From: Lophius americanus
Taxonomy: Eukaryota; Chordata; Actinopteri; Lophiiformes; Lophiidae
NCBI GenBank assembly: GCA_037951165.1
Contig: JBBDHG010000024.1
Coordinates: forward strand, 5,175,001 to 5,239,000
Direction of reading: 5' to 3'
DNA length: 64,000 bases
Part shown: in pieces, positions 1-12,411 of the stretch
How positions within the stretch are numbered: the first letter of the stretch is position 1
How the letters are laid out: each line of letters begins with the position of its first letter
Made by a program: the position numbers and the translations under genes
The notes under the pieces: generated by a model
Database searches by the model: none
What the model saw: only the letters and a program-made list of their open reading frames with translations
What the model was told of the DNA's origin: nothing

Positions 1-3000
1 GAACTATCCGTCTGTCTGTGTTCAATCTTCATGTGCTTATAGACGGTTTGCTCTTGGAAAGCAGAACCCAATCTCATTTAGATGAAGCACTGAACCAAAT
101 TCACTTTGACAGTGATAAGAGTCGAAAGGGAGGAAGGAAAAACAGCCAAAAGCCATCCTACACCAACTTTGTGCTTTATTGTTCTGTGCAGCTGACAGAA
201 AACTGCATAATAGCTACCACAGCTCAAGTATCTGACTGTCTGCAGTCCCTGAGGGAAATAAGTATTCATGCAGAGAACTTACGGATCAGCAGATTGGCTG
301 CATGTCAGTAGCAATGCAAAATATCGATGTAATCGCCTTTTGACAAAGGAGATTACAAGATGTACAATCACCAATTCTTATTTAAGATATAATCCTAAAA
401 ATTTGAGGTAAACACAAAGGCCTGTATGAAATCTTAACCTCCAGCAGCTCATTGTAAATACAGGAGAGGATCAATTACTGCAGCGAGTGGCACCAATCCA
501 GTGAGAGTGAATCACAGTGAATCATTTAGTCTTACAGTAATAATCCCTGGAGAACCACTCTGGAAAGTACTCTGGATATTTGGATACAGGCCATCAGCAT
601 TTCTCAACCAAAAAAACCCCTCTGACTCTGAATTCAAATGTCAATCAATACTAATTTCCCTTCCCATTAAGTAAATACTATTGAGGTGGAATAAACTGGG
701 TCTCTTTGGTTGTCTCCTTTTGTGTGTTTCACAAGGGATGGTGTTTGATCTGGAATATGTAATGATCCAGTATTACCAGTATCCACTCATCCTGCTCTGA
801 CGACACTTTTACCCAGCCCATGCTCTAGACAACCCTTCCGATTGGAGGGGTACGACGATGAATGTTAGGTTTTTTTATGGATGGACTAAATAAAAAAGTG
901 GTCTAAATAAGGACAAAAAGTGATCATGAGTGCCCAAAGCCCATTGACGTGTCTTTGATGCAAAGGCTAGCGTAGGTTGCATCCGAACAGCACAAATTCC
1001 TGAAATAAGAGAATGCTGGCTCCGATAGGAAGGGGTCGGAAAGCCTGTGCATCACGCTTCAGCACAGGCTTTCATGTTATGGCTGATTGGTGTTTAAGTA
1101 CAGCACAGTCTAGTTTCCGTGTGTGACTGAGTTAATCCTTCTTTTATAAATGAGACAGATAATGCATCAGATTACCTAGAAAATGAGATTAAGTTTTCCA
1201 CACTAACTGACTCCAAGCATACACAAAGCATATTAACTTGCGCCCCCAGTGCAAGGGAGGTAGATAATCTGGGTGCTTTGTAGTATCAGATCAGCTCAGA
1301 GACATTTTTCCAAGTCATAGAAACCAGAGACATACTCCGATTCTTCTGAGACTTAATCAAAGTCATGTTTTAGAAGAAAATCCGCACAGGCATCACACCA
1401 CAGCTTGATCAGAGCGACTGCTGAAGAAGTACAAAATGAGATTCAATATAACATAAAACCACCAGCAGATTCGGTTTTGAGCCAGTAAATTTAATAGTCT
1501 TGACATATTTCCAGCGGCACATTCGTGTGACAAAATGAAACTGAATCCATGACCTTATTTCCAACAAGTTTTTGTGGTAAATGCGAACATAACTTTTGAC
1601 CTCAGAAGCCTAGACAGCTTGTCTGGCAGCTCATAATGTTCAATTTATTTTCAGCTCAACTTGTGGAGAGACACAAGTGCCTCTTCAACAAGGACGCACA
1701 CACACCTCTCAAATAACCCTCCAGTCTCCGCTGAAAGGTGCTTCTCTTGTGATAAGGGAAAACTGCCGATTGTGAAATGATAACTTGCAGGTTTTTATGA
1801 ATGCCTGCTTGCCGACCCTTACTACTAAATCTGTAATTCCTATATAGTGAGCTATATTCCTGGATTTGGTAACAAAGATTTGACACTGGATTTCACTTTC
1901 AGTCACTTTCCAGTCTGAACTAGTGTGATCCATTTGTTCCGTAGATGTTTCAAAGTAAAAAAAAATTCAGATTTAGTTTGAACAAGACTCTACCTTGTTT
2001 GAGGGGATGTGAAAAATCTTTAATCTTGCTCCTGCAGAAACACTAAACATACACAGAGCTAATCCTGCCATGTGTGCAGAGACTATATTTGATGTACCGT
2101 GCTTTGCCGTTGTTCAAGGCTTTATAAAAAGAGATGTGCAGTTTAGAATTGACTGCTGGTTGTATTAAGCGAATAACAGCCTCCCTGGACATTTCTCTCA
2201 AAGTTCAGCTGTCGTTTCCGCAGACCTCAGTTTCTTTTCTTCATCCGTTATTGCTGACAAACACTGATATGAGCATACTTAGAGGAAGAAAAGCGACATG
2301 AATTCTGATCTGAATGTTCAAACTGCTGTCATATCAGTAAGAATCAGATTCATATGTAATATTTTAGGAACCACATAAAAGGCTACATTAACATTAAAAG
2401 CCACATTCTTCCGTTCTGATTTTTATCAAATTTGATTAACTTTGGTAAATATTCTGCCCTCTGATTTACCTTTAATGTGAGAAAATCTTTTAAATATATA
2501 TCCTTAAAGGTATTAGTACAACACATGGCAATATTTAGTACGACAGCATCGAATCCCTTTTTATACACAGAACGCGCTGAAAGACAACTATCACATGATT
2601 ATTTGGAAATTTTGGAAGTATATTAATCTTAATGCGATTTAATCTACGAGATGAGATAATGAGGTATTAACATTACTTAGTTTACCTTTAATTTAACAAA
2701 TTAAAGGTCTACAATGGGATTTGTAAAGACAAGACATGGAGGGAGTGATAAAAATGCCAAAATATACTATTGTATATTGTATATACGGATATATTATTGC
2801 AAAGAATCAGAGCTAGTTGCAAAACCAAAGGGTATACGGTATTTTGGGGGCACGACTCCAGCTTGTATGTAGTTAAATAGGCTATGCAGTCTTATAGCCA
2901 GAGAACCGGCTCCAGATTTTGATAACCTCAACAACTCGGGTTAGAAATATTTTAAAGTTATTCAAGTAGTGCAAAACTTCATTGGCATTGAGAAAGAATG

Positions 3001-4419
3001 TATGGTTTTGGGGTCCGAGATTAAAAGATGACTACGTAAAGCCTCTGCCAAGGGTACCATGGCAGGCTTTATCAGGAGAAGGGTCATTGGGCATCTCACC
3101 AAATCCATTAGTGAGCATCAGAGCTCAAGATGAATCACACAGGAAAGGGACTCATTTAATAAAGTTTGAAAAGGACATTGGTAAATTTGGCCACTACAGT
3201 CACAGCTCAGCTGTGTGTGTATCATGGTTACGGCTACAGACACGGGATTCCTGGTTTAGCGTACTGCTATCAGTCTCTGCTCCTTTCTTCCAAAACATGT
3301 ATTGGACACAACTCCACTCAGACAATAACAGACTTGTTTTGCTGCTGAATGCGATTCAGCAGCCTCCTAATATTACTACAAGAATCACAAACTCAATCAG
3401 GTCTGTTGCGATACGGTCTGGTGGACTATGTTAAAATTGTTCAGCCTGAAATTCTTCGGAGTGTTCTGTCCAAAGCAAGAAATACAACTGATCTGTACAA
3501 GGAGCGGTGCCCTTAGCTTCTTCAAACTAATTAAACATTATTACCCACTATAGTCCCTCGGAGGTCACTGGAATCTAATGGGTGGAATTACATTTTAAGC
3601 TGGGCTTCTACATGCAGGCAATTAAAAAGGCTTTTTAAAAAAAGGCCTCCAAAGTCATTCCATCACTCCCCAGAGCTGGAGTATATTGTTTTGCAGATCA
3701 TTATTACCGATGACCTTCTTTTGTTAAATAGGTGTTTTTAACAGGTCTTTCTGGGTCTGAGACGTTTCAGGTAAATCAATGGTGGATCAAATGATTGCCT
3801 CAGATTGAGACTTAGTTTCTAATTCATATAAGGAGTCAAAAAAACACCTGGAAGCACCCGCTGATGTCTTAGAATGTACTCTTTTTCCCTGACTCATCTT
3901 TTATCACTGAATGACCTGTATAAGATTTATTCCAAAAATTATGCATTCTGTGTTTGGCAAAGAAAAGAGTTTTTCGACTACATAAGTGGATCAAGACTTG
4001 CTGAAGCTGTACTAATTTGAGTTATTATGTCATTTGAAGGCTTAATGTCAAATTCTGTCTGGAGTTTATATAATGTATTTTCCAGGTCCAACTCTTCAGT
4101 CCCCTTCTTGTGCTATAGCTAAGCATAAAAAAAAAATTTGTATTGTATTGGCACTTGAAACAGTCTTGGCACTATCCCTGAAGGAGCAGCCGGGTTATCA
4201 TACTCTGTCAAAAGCAACCTGAACTACTCTGTACAACATTGAATTAAATGTCTTTTAGGAAGTCAATTTTCAAATTATCACTGTACTGGAGGAAGCCGTT
4301 TTTTACAGGAGAAATCCAAGAACCAAGAACAAGAGAATCCAAGAAGAATGAGTATGATATGACCATGCTACCGACGCTGACTGATGATGTTAGTTCGAAG
4401 CACATGTGTATAAAGCAAC
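1..4419. other. No recognised gene; left end of the intron
   Basis: AT-rich sequence. A 150-codon frame at 2982-3434 opens without an ATG and resembles nothing known. The only structure noted is the foldback and Tc1-TIR-like piece near 1039-1096. Confidence 0.5.
1071..1096 (+). repeat. Possible solitary Tc1 terminal-repeat remnant
   Basis: CATGTTATGGCTGATTGGTG resembles the inner-to-outer terminal repeat of the Tc1 family whose other end is seen at 25.41 kb. No partner end was found nearby. Confidence 0.3.
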
Positions 4420-4795
4420 ACAAATTCTCATGTGATAGTTCACATTCATGTGGTGTGACCATGAATTGGTTACGTATCCAATCTAAGACCACAAATGCAA
4501 GTGACTCAAATCCAAAATGGGAAAACATTTGGATTTTCTTCATTCAAACCGCCCTGAAATTTTTTTTATTTTTGTCAAATTAAATCGTATATGAGTCACT
4601 TCTGCCGGGTAATGTGAACCCAGCCAAAGTGGCCCAAATCAGATTTGAAAAGATTAGGTTGCATGTAGTTTGTGCTCTTCACACTGTCATAAATCGTGTT
4701 AAGTCGAAGATGAGCAAAATATAATTCCAAATTTTTCCTGCAGTGTGAAGAGGAACTAACCATAATGGATATATAACTGGGGTTTAATGAATGAG
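4420..4795. mobile_element. Probable non-autonomous DNA transposon (MITE)
   Basis: This segment carries phrases typical of a common fish MITE: ACGTATCCAATCTAAG, ATGAGTCACTTCTGC, CACTGTCATAAATCG and CAGTGTGAAGAG. The class is uncertain and clean terminal repeats could not be fixed. Confidence 0.4.
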
Positions 4796-7102
4796 AGTAA
4801 AACAAGAAAAGCCCAGAGGCATAAATGTATTCATCGTAAAAACAAAAAAGAAAATGAAATGCATTTAACGAAGCAGATGTCTATCATGGGAGGGTATATG
4901 CAGTATGTGTATGCAGAGAGAGAAAAACCCCCTAACACAGACAGACAGCCTCATAACTAGGATCCAACAGTTTTAATACCATTAAAAGAATAAAACAATT
5001 GTAATTAACAATTAACACCAGTTCATTAATGACCCTTCCACTCCCTTTGGTGCTTAGCTATTATCTCTCTTAATCTTTATAATTCCAACTGACACAATGT
5101 ATGAACACAGAGACTCAACTGATTGCAGTCAAGTGAAGGTGGACCTGCTCTTGAAGTCAGCCAGTGAGACTTACATTTCTGCAAGTGTCTTTTCTGTGCT
5201 CGATCCAAGGGGGGACGTATTGGAATAGAAGAGACTAATGCTGAGGATTTACGGCATGATGGAGAGTCAAGAGCCTCCTCAGTGTGCATCTATGTGTGAA
5301 GGCAAGTATGTGAATGTTCACTGGTGAGTGAGAGTGTCTTCTGATATCATATTTTTTATTTTTTATGTGGTTCATTGTTTATAATCCGTGCGCACAGATT
5401 TCTAAACTGAGGGTACAGATTTACAGATGTATTTTTCTTAAACTCAACTGACATTAGGGGGGCTCCGTACATTTCCTATGTATGAGACCATGTTTTGTGA
5501 AAACCTGCAGACACAGACGAAAGAGATGAAAGAGAGCAGTGGCACTATGGCCTCAAAAAACAAAAGCGAAAGATGGAATCAAAACTCTACATTCACCTGT
5601 TGAAATGTATTAAAGAGGCCCACAGACCAACACAACGCCCATTGTTGTCTCCACTGTTAATTTGCAAGACAAATTATCATGACCTGCTTCACCTTTGCCA
5701 TTCATTGTTGTCGTGGATGAATCAATGATAACAAAGAGGATGCATGGAAGCGTGTGGATGTTTACAGAAACACTGTGTGAAAACGATGGACCTTCTTTCA
5801 TGGAGTATGAATTAGTCTTGATCCTCAGTATCTCACAGTTATCTGCCATGCACACCTACCTATTGCAGATCCATCATCCATAGCAGATACCTGAAGTGAA
5901 GAATGCCCAGCACCTCAGATGAAAATATCATGAGTGAAGTACCAGCAGGAAAACAAATACTCAATAATGATAGTAAAACCGTAAAACGATTAACTACCTC
6001 CTACGAGATAGATGAACACATGGGGGGCTCTTTATTAAATTACATAACGTTAATCTCCTTTTTTTTTTTTTACAAGACATGGAACCATTAATAATATAAT
6101 TAGATAAATATTTCTTCTTTCGAGTGAAGAAATATTAAGCAGAAAATGAGAACGTAAGATGCACAGCCTATCAACCCATTTGTACTGGTGATCTCTTTCT
6201 CTCTGCCTGTTTGATGACAAGAGTGGGGTCCGGTATGCTCCCACTAGGTTGCCAGCTGTCTTTTATCTACAGTCCTGCGAGCTTCAAAGAGAAGGCCTCC
6301 ACTCAACCTCACCGCCACACCGTGAACTAATGCTGTGTCTCATATTACCCACTTCCATTACTATACTTTTATGTAGAACACTCTATTTAAGTGTACTCAG
6401 TTTCATGGTGGGGGAATCATAACAGTGTAGTTCTGTCTGAAATAAAAAGCTGGACTGTAGGGCAGCCGCACCATTTAACCACAAACCTCACATTTAGACG
6501 TATCTGTCTTGTTTTTTCACTTCACTTTTATTTGTTGTATTGATCATTTTCGGAAGCTTGAAAATTCTTGTAAGACCCTCCCATTCTGCTTCCAAGCCAA
6601 GATGGCGACAAGCGCGGGTGAGAAGTTTCCTTCTAACTATCCTCAACTTTAGTGATACCATCCGGGATCTACCAGTATACAACATTTTGACATCCTTGTT
6701 AGTGTGAATGCCGTTAAACGCTCAAAGTTGCATGGTTAAATATGAAAATCCACAATTTGAGACACAGCATCAGCTTGTGCACTAAGTCCGGTCTTCATTG
6801 TTCTATCCTGACTGTGTTCTTCCTCTGCTTCCAGCATGGACCCCAAGATGACTCACGGTACCATTCCGCTCCCACCTTGGATCATCCAACCCACCTGGAT
6901 TTTGGACACCATCAAGCCAAAGCACCCTCTAGATAATTCACTGTTTTGGCAATGCTCACCTCTTAACCTCATCAGTCTTTACGAAATAATAAAATAGTAA
7001 GAAATAATTTTATAGTTTTAAATATAATTTCACAACAAATCCACCATTTTGCCACTCTAAATCTTCCTTTCTTTCATATGCATCTGGGTTCAAGCTCATT
7101 TC
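4796..7102. other. No recognised gene
   Basis: AT-rich intronic DNA. Only an 11-bp foldback at 6107-6136 was noted. Confidence 0.45.

Positions 7103-7163
<61 letters not shown>
7103..7163. repeat. (AAT)n microsatellite
   Basis: About 20 AAT units form the poly-ATT tail of the LINE 3' end that follows. Confidence 0.95.
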
Positions 7164-7166
<3 letters not shown>

Positions 7167-7215
7167 ATTTAATTTATAACGCACTTTACATTTGGATCAA
7201 ATCTCAAAGTGCTAA
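7164..7215 (-). mobile_element. L2-like LINE 3' end, extremely 5'-truncated
   Basis: The bases after the AAT run (ATAACGCACTTTACATTTGG, then ATCAAATCTCAAAGTGCT) are the same as those at 32.69-32.73 kb, where a longer copy continues into reverse transcriptase. Only about 50 bp of this copy were inserted. Confidence 0.75.
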
Positions 7216-7654
7216 AAATTTCACTGACTTTTGTACTACTTACATTCATCTAAGAGCTTAAACAAGAGAAAAAGAGTGAGAAACCATAAAAGGCTGACAC
7301 TACACCTATGTCTTACTTGAGAGCGTGTCTGAATCTTTTAAAAATAAACTTCCACTGAACATCAGGCCTGAGTGCATCAGCAGTCACTGCAGAGGTGTGG
7401 CTACATACCATTAGCTAATGTCTTTTTCACTGAAAATAACGGCACAAGGAGTTGGAAAACATGTTTGCACTTGAAGGCCATTGAACATATTCAGTGTTGC
7501 TTACAAAAAGGCTGGTAAGAGCAGAGAAAATAAGGGAGAGGTTAAATAATGATTCTAGTCAAAATATGAGAAAGAATGAGAAATGACACAGATTGGAAAA
7601 GAAACATACTAACTAAGTGCAGTCGAGGACACCGCGATGCGACTTCTAAGAAAT
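7216..7654. other. No recognised gene
   Basis: Unrecognised AT-rich DNA between a LINE tail and the Tc1 relic. Confidence 0.4.
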
Positions 7655-8910
7655 CAAGGGAACACTTAAATCCCAGATTCCAGATCTTTGATTAACTTTT
7701 GTGAATTTCTTAAAGGCGACTCATAACGTGGCTCATAACTCATAATTATGACTCATTATAGTGTGTATGGTCTCCCTGTGCCTGTATACAATCAACAATG
7801 TCTGGGCATGCTCCCGATGAGATTACAGATGGTCTCCTGGGGGATATCCCCCGTCACCTGGATCAGGGCATCAGTCTGCTCCTGGACAGTCTGTGGTGTG
7901 ACGTGGTGGCGGTGTATGCAACGATAGTTGATGTCCCAGAGGTGCTTGATTGGATCCAGGTCTGGTGGACGGGTGGGCCAGTCTATAGCATAAATGCCTT
8001 CGTCATCCAGGGACCGCTGACAAACTCCAGCCACATGAGGCTGAGCATTATCATGCACCAAAAATAACCCAGGGCCTATTGTACAAGCATACAGTCAGAA
8101 AACGGCTCTGACGTTCTCATCCCCGTACCTAACAGCAGTCAGGTACCAGCCCTCCAACGTTATAGCTCCCCAGATCATCACTGACACACCGCCAAACCGG
8201 TCATGCTGGAGGATGTTGCAGGCAGCAGAAAGTTCTCCACAGCGTCTCCATACTCTCTCAAGTCTGTCACATGTGCCCAGTGTGAAACTGCTCTCACCTG
8301 TGAAGTGAACAGTATGCCAATGGCGAATCTGCCAATTGTGGTGTTCTCTGGCAAATGCAAATCGGGCTGCACGGTGCCGGGCTGTGAGCACAAGTGGGGT
8401 CTTGTGGACGTCGGGCCCTCATGCCACCCTCATGGAGTGTGTTTCTGAAAATTTGGGCAGAAACATGAACATGATTGGCCTGCTGGAGGTTATTTTGTAG
8501 GGCTCTGGCAGTGCTCCTCCTGTTTCTCCATGCACAAAGGAGCAGATAGCAGTCCTGCTGCTGGGTTGTTGCCCTCCTACAGCCCCCTCCGCCTCTCCTG
8601 GTGTACTGGCCTGTCTACGGACTGGACAGCAAATACCGCTTCATGCAACCATGAGTGGCGAGGACACTTGAAAAATGCAAAACTAGCCAAGAATCAGCCA
8701 GAAAGGATGAGGAGAGGGAAATGGTCTCTGGCTACCAACTGGAAACCATTCCTTAATAGGGGTGGTCTCGCTAATTGCCACCGCTTTCGACCTGTTGTCT
8801 GTACCATTTGCACAACAGCAGGTGAAATTGATTTGCAATCAATATTGCTTCTTGACTGAACAGGTTAATATCCCACGGTGTGATTGACTTGGAGGCCTTT
8901 GACAACAGGC
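7655..8910 (-). mobile_element. Tc1-like transposon relic
   Basis: Near full-length, decayed Tc1/mariner element in antisense orientation. End-like sequences are GGGAACACTTAAA near 7660 and GTGATTGACTTGGAGG near 8880, diverged from one another. Between them lie transposase pieces at 8391-8095 and 8061-7792, and a very decayed N-terminal part (8400-8740). It is non-autonomous and inactive. Confidence 0.85.
7792..8391 (-). pseudogene. Tc1 transposase pseudogene
   Basis: The DDE transposase would cut and rejoin transposon ends. Read on the minus strand, 8391-8095 gives RHRAARFAFAREH, then HFTGESSF, RVWRRCGE and HDRFGGVSVMIWG. After a stop and frame change, 8061-7792 gives VHDNAQPHVAG and DLDPIKHLWD. 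The first catalytic Asp (in FTDES) is Gly at 8298-8296. The second Asp is kept at 8052-8050. The final Glu is Lys at 7947-7945. The last two sites keep the 34-residue spacing of the Tc1 family. With two of three catalytic residues lost plus frame breaks, the gene is dead. Confidence 0.85.
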
Positions 8911-8939
8911 ATTAAAAAACAGTTTTGTAAACTCTTTGC

Positions 8940-9036
8940 TGCTGCAGCGTCAATAATCGTGAAAACCATGAAACCGTGATTATACCTCTGAAAATAATCG
9001 GGATATCAAAATGTAATATCGTAACATCCCTAGTCT
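8940..9036. repeat. Possible MITE fragment
   Basis: ATAATCGTGAAAACCATG and AATATCGTAACATCCCTAG resemble the ends of short AT-rich fish MITEs carrying repeated ATCGTG and CCCTA motifs. Confidence 0.35.
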
Positions 9037-10975
9037 TGTTCAATCCCTTTGAAGTCAACTCACTTACTACTGTAGGGGAACTAAATGTGGGTCAATGAGC
9101 GTCCACGATTAGATCTTATTTTCATTAAAGAGGAGTCCATCCAAATCTGACTTAAATGTATGAATGACAGGTATAAAGAGACACAAAGCTGTTGACTGCC
9201 ACCTGCGCAACTTTATTCCCAACGCCAACACCTATCAATCCCTGCAGTTGGTGGTGCCCACAGGGTGAGCGAGGAGACTCAGAGCTGAGTCACAACTCAA
9301 AAGTTAAGGAGGTTCAGAAATCTGATTAGAGTGTCGGCAGGGTGCCTCTCTTTGCATGATTTAAAGATAAATTCCTGGCCAATTTAGCCATCTTCATGCA
9401 GCCCTTTCTCATGACACTGCCCCTAACCTCAGCACTCGTAGGTTATACTTTAATATTTCAATGCAGAGATGGTTCCTACCTCTCAGCGAAACCCTCAAGA
9501 AGAAAAATAACTTTTCAAAGCATCTACATAAATCGTGCGAGCTGTGGCTTGAAAGGTCCACGCTGACTCTGCTGCATTCTGATGACAGGCGATGCATGAA
9601 GAGAGTGACAAAGTAAGTTCACGAGCACATTTGCATTCAGAACATAGAAAACATGACTATACCTGGATCTCTGGACAGCTTAATCCTAGAGATAGAGCAC
9701 CCTTATCTGCCACATATGACAGCTACACAACGCAGCCACTTTCCATAAATAATGGAGGAAGCATCTTCGACGGAGGAAGACAGAAGAAGAAGAGTAAAAG
9801 TTGAAATAAGAGCAAGTTGGGAAAAAAAATAACCAGGGCAGACAGAAAAAGAAGACAAACAAGAGAGAATAGCAGGAAATAAAACAGCAGACGGTTTAAA
9901 AGGATGACGTGGAGCACAAAACAGAGAGGTGATGATAAAACATGAATGATGGAAAAAGGTAAGAGTAGGAGTCAAAGAGATGAACCAAGGAAATACTTTT
10001 TTTCACTATACAGATTGACAGAGAAACTGTTGAAATCAAAGAGGAACAGTCTTTGTACTGCAGAGTTTGAGTTTTCTTACTTTTCATCAGTAAATTCAGT
10101 GATGTTAAAAACTGAGCGGACAGCCGCAAGTGCTGCTGACGTTGTAGACAGACAAGCTGGCTGCCACGCTGCCATCGCAACCTGTCAACCTCCCAGAGGC
10201 AAAGCAAAGCACTCTCTACCACATGATCATGCATAAACATTCGCCCTGCTAGCATCTACAGGAAAACAGTTAAAAAATCGGTGGGTTTGATTTGGGGAGG
10301 CAGATGCACGAAAACTGCACACACACTTATGTAGTGCCAATTGTAAAGTAAAATATCAACAAAAAAAACTAAACTGCAGAGTTTAGCTGGAATCAGAAAG
10401 TCAATTTAAGGGGCAATTTAGAGTTTTTCTCTGTGGCGCAACAAAACATCCACTAAAACATCCCTTCCAACATTTCCAGCTAATCTGTGATCTCTGGCCA
10501 TGTGGATATTGAGAGGCGACAGGAGTAAGTCACCGCAGTAACTCAACTCGCACACGTCTTTACTGTCGATAGAACTCGCCCACTTCATCAAGCTTTTGTT
10601 TTTGTACTTCAGCTGACCAGCTGTGTAAATTTCTATATGAGCCAAATTTTTAGTTTCATGATAAACATTTAGATTGAACATTTAAGTGTAACTTTTACAT
10701 TTAGATTTAATATTTAGACATTTTATTGAACATATGTTTTCCTAGGAAAGTAAATTTGACCAATTTCATAAGTATTGTTGTACATGTTATTTAAAAAAAA
10801 TCTTGTTCACTTATTTGAGTGCCTTGTAAATCAACCAGTTGTTCATTGTAAGGAATAAGACCAATAAATGCGATTGCTTGAAAAGATTGTTAACTTTTTT
10901 AATGTGAGTGTTGTCCTGGACTCTGGCAGAAACTGTACTATTAGATTTTACATATTACACATATTATTTGTTTTG
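9037..10975. other. No recognised gene
   Basis: Several shadow frames of up to 119 codons are present, none protein-like. No repeat family was recognised. Confidence 0.45.
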
Positions 10976-10977
10976 TT

Positions 10978-12411
10978 TCGTTATCCTCCGCTTATCTGGG
11001 TGTGGGTCGAGGGGGCAGCAGTTTCAGCAGGGAAGCCCAGACTTTCCTCTCACCGTCCACATCCACCGACTCCTCCAGGAGGATTCCGAGGCATTCCCTC
11101 CCAGATGGACATGCCCGAAAAAACCTCGTCAGGGTGGCGTCCGGGGGGCATCCCAACTACATGCCCGAACCACCTCAACTGACTCCTCTCGATGCGGAGG
11201 AGCAGCAGCGGCTCTACTTTGAGCCTCTCCCGAATGTCTGAGCTCCTCACCCTATCTCTAAGGCTGAGCCCAGCCACACTGGAGAGAAAACTCATTTCAG
11301 CCGCTTGTATCCGCGATCTCATTTTTTTTGACTATGGTCACGACCCACAGTTCATGACCATAGGTGAGGGTCGGAACGTAGATGGACCGGTAAATCGAGA
11401 GCTTTGCCTTTCGGCTCAGCTCTATCTTCACCACAATGGATCGATATAGCGTCGGCATCACTGCAGACGCCGCCCCGATCCGTCTGTCCATCTCCCGCTC
11501 CCTTTTTCGCTCACACATGAACAAGACCCCGAGATACTTGAACTCCTCCTTTTGGGGGAAAAACTCCTCCCCGACCGGGAGTGAGCACTCTACCTTTTTC
11601 ATGCTGAGAACCATGGCCTCAGACTTAGAGGTGCTGATTCTCACCCCGGCTGCTTCACACTCCGCTGCAAATCGTCCCAGTGCGAGCTGGAGGTCAGTGT
11701 TCGAATGTGCCAATAGGACCATATCATCCGCAAAAAGCAGGGACAGGATCCTAAGGCCAAAGACCTTCCACCACTTGGCTGCGCCTTGAAATTCTGTCCA
11801 TAAAAATTAAGAACAGAATCGGTGACAAAGGGCAGCCCTGGCAGAGTCCAACCGCAACTGGAAAATAATCTGACTTACTGCCGGCAATGCAAACCAGACT
11901 CTGACTCCGACAGTACAGAGATCCATCCACTCCATACTCTCGGAGAACCCCCCAAAGGATGCCCTGAAGGACGCGGCCATAATCCTTCGCCAAATCCACA
12001 AAGCACATGTGGACCGGTTGGGCAAACTCCCATGCCCCCTCCAGCACCCTCGAGAGGGTATAACGCTGGTCCAGTGTTCCACGACTAGGACGAAAACCGC
12101 ATTGTTCCTCCTGAATCCGAGGTTCGACTATTGATAACTTTCTCAGTTGAGGTCAGCAAGTCCCCATCCAGGACGTACACAGAGTGGACGAATGACCTCT
12201 TTCCCCCCCTGAGACGCTGGACGGTTTGCTGGAATTTCTTCGGGGCCGACCGAAAGTCTTCTTCCATGGTGTCACCGAACTTCTCCCACCATCGGGTTTT
12301 TGCCTCTGTGACTGCGACAGCCACATGTCGCTTGGACTGCCGGTAGCTGTCATCTGCTTCAGGAGTCCGACAAGCAAGTCCCACACATATTATTGTGTTT
12401 ACCAAAAACAC
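10978..12411 (-). mobile_element. Non-LTR retrotransposon (LINE) relic with RT
   Basis: Antisense LINE of a very common fish family; clade not assigned. Minus-strand blocks in order: RQSKRHVAVAVTEAKTRWWE (12.35 kb), then a jump to RIQEEQCGF...GTLDQ (12.1 kb), VLEGAWEFAQPVHMCFVDLA, GLCQGCPLSPILF, the catalytic FADD motif (11734-11723), SKSEAMVLSMKKVE, KLSIYRSIYVPTLTYGHELW, and IQAAEMSFL...VAGLSLRDRVRS (about 11.3 kb). The 3' end is at CAGATAAGCGGAGGATAACG. Frame breaks and internal deletions make it inactive. Confidence 0.85.

Noticed and set aside
2982..3434. 150-codon open frame on the plus strand
   Set aside because: It opens without an ATG, has no recognisable motif, and sits in intronic DNA with no splice support.
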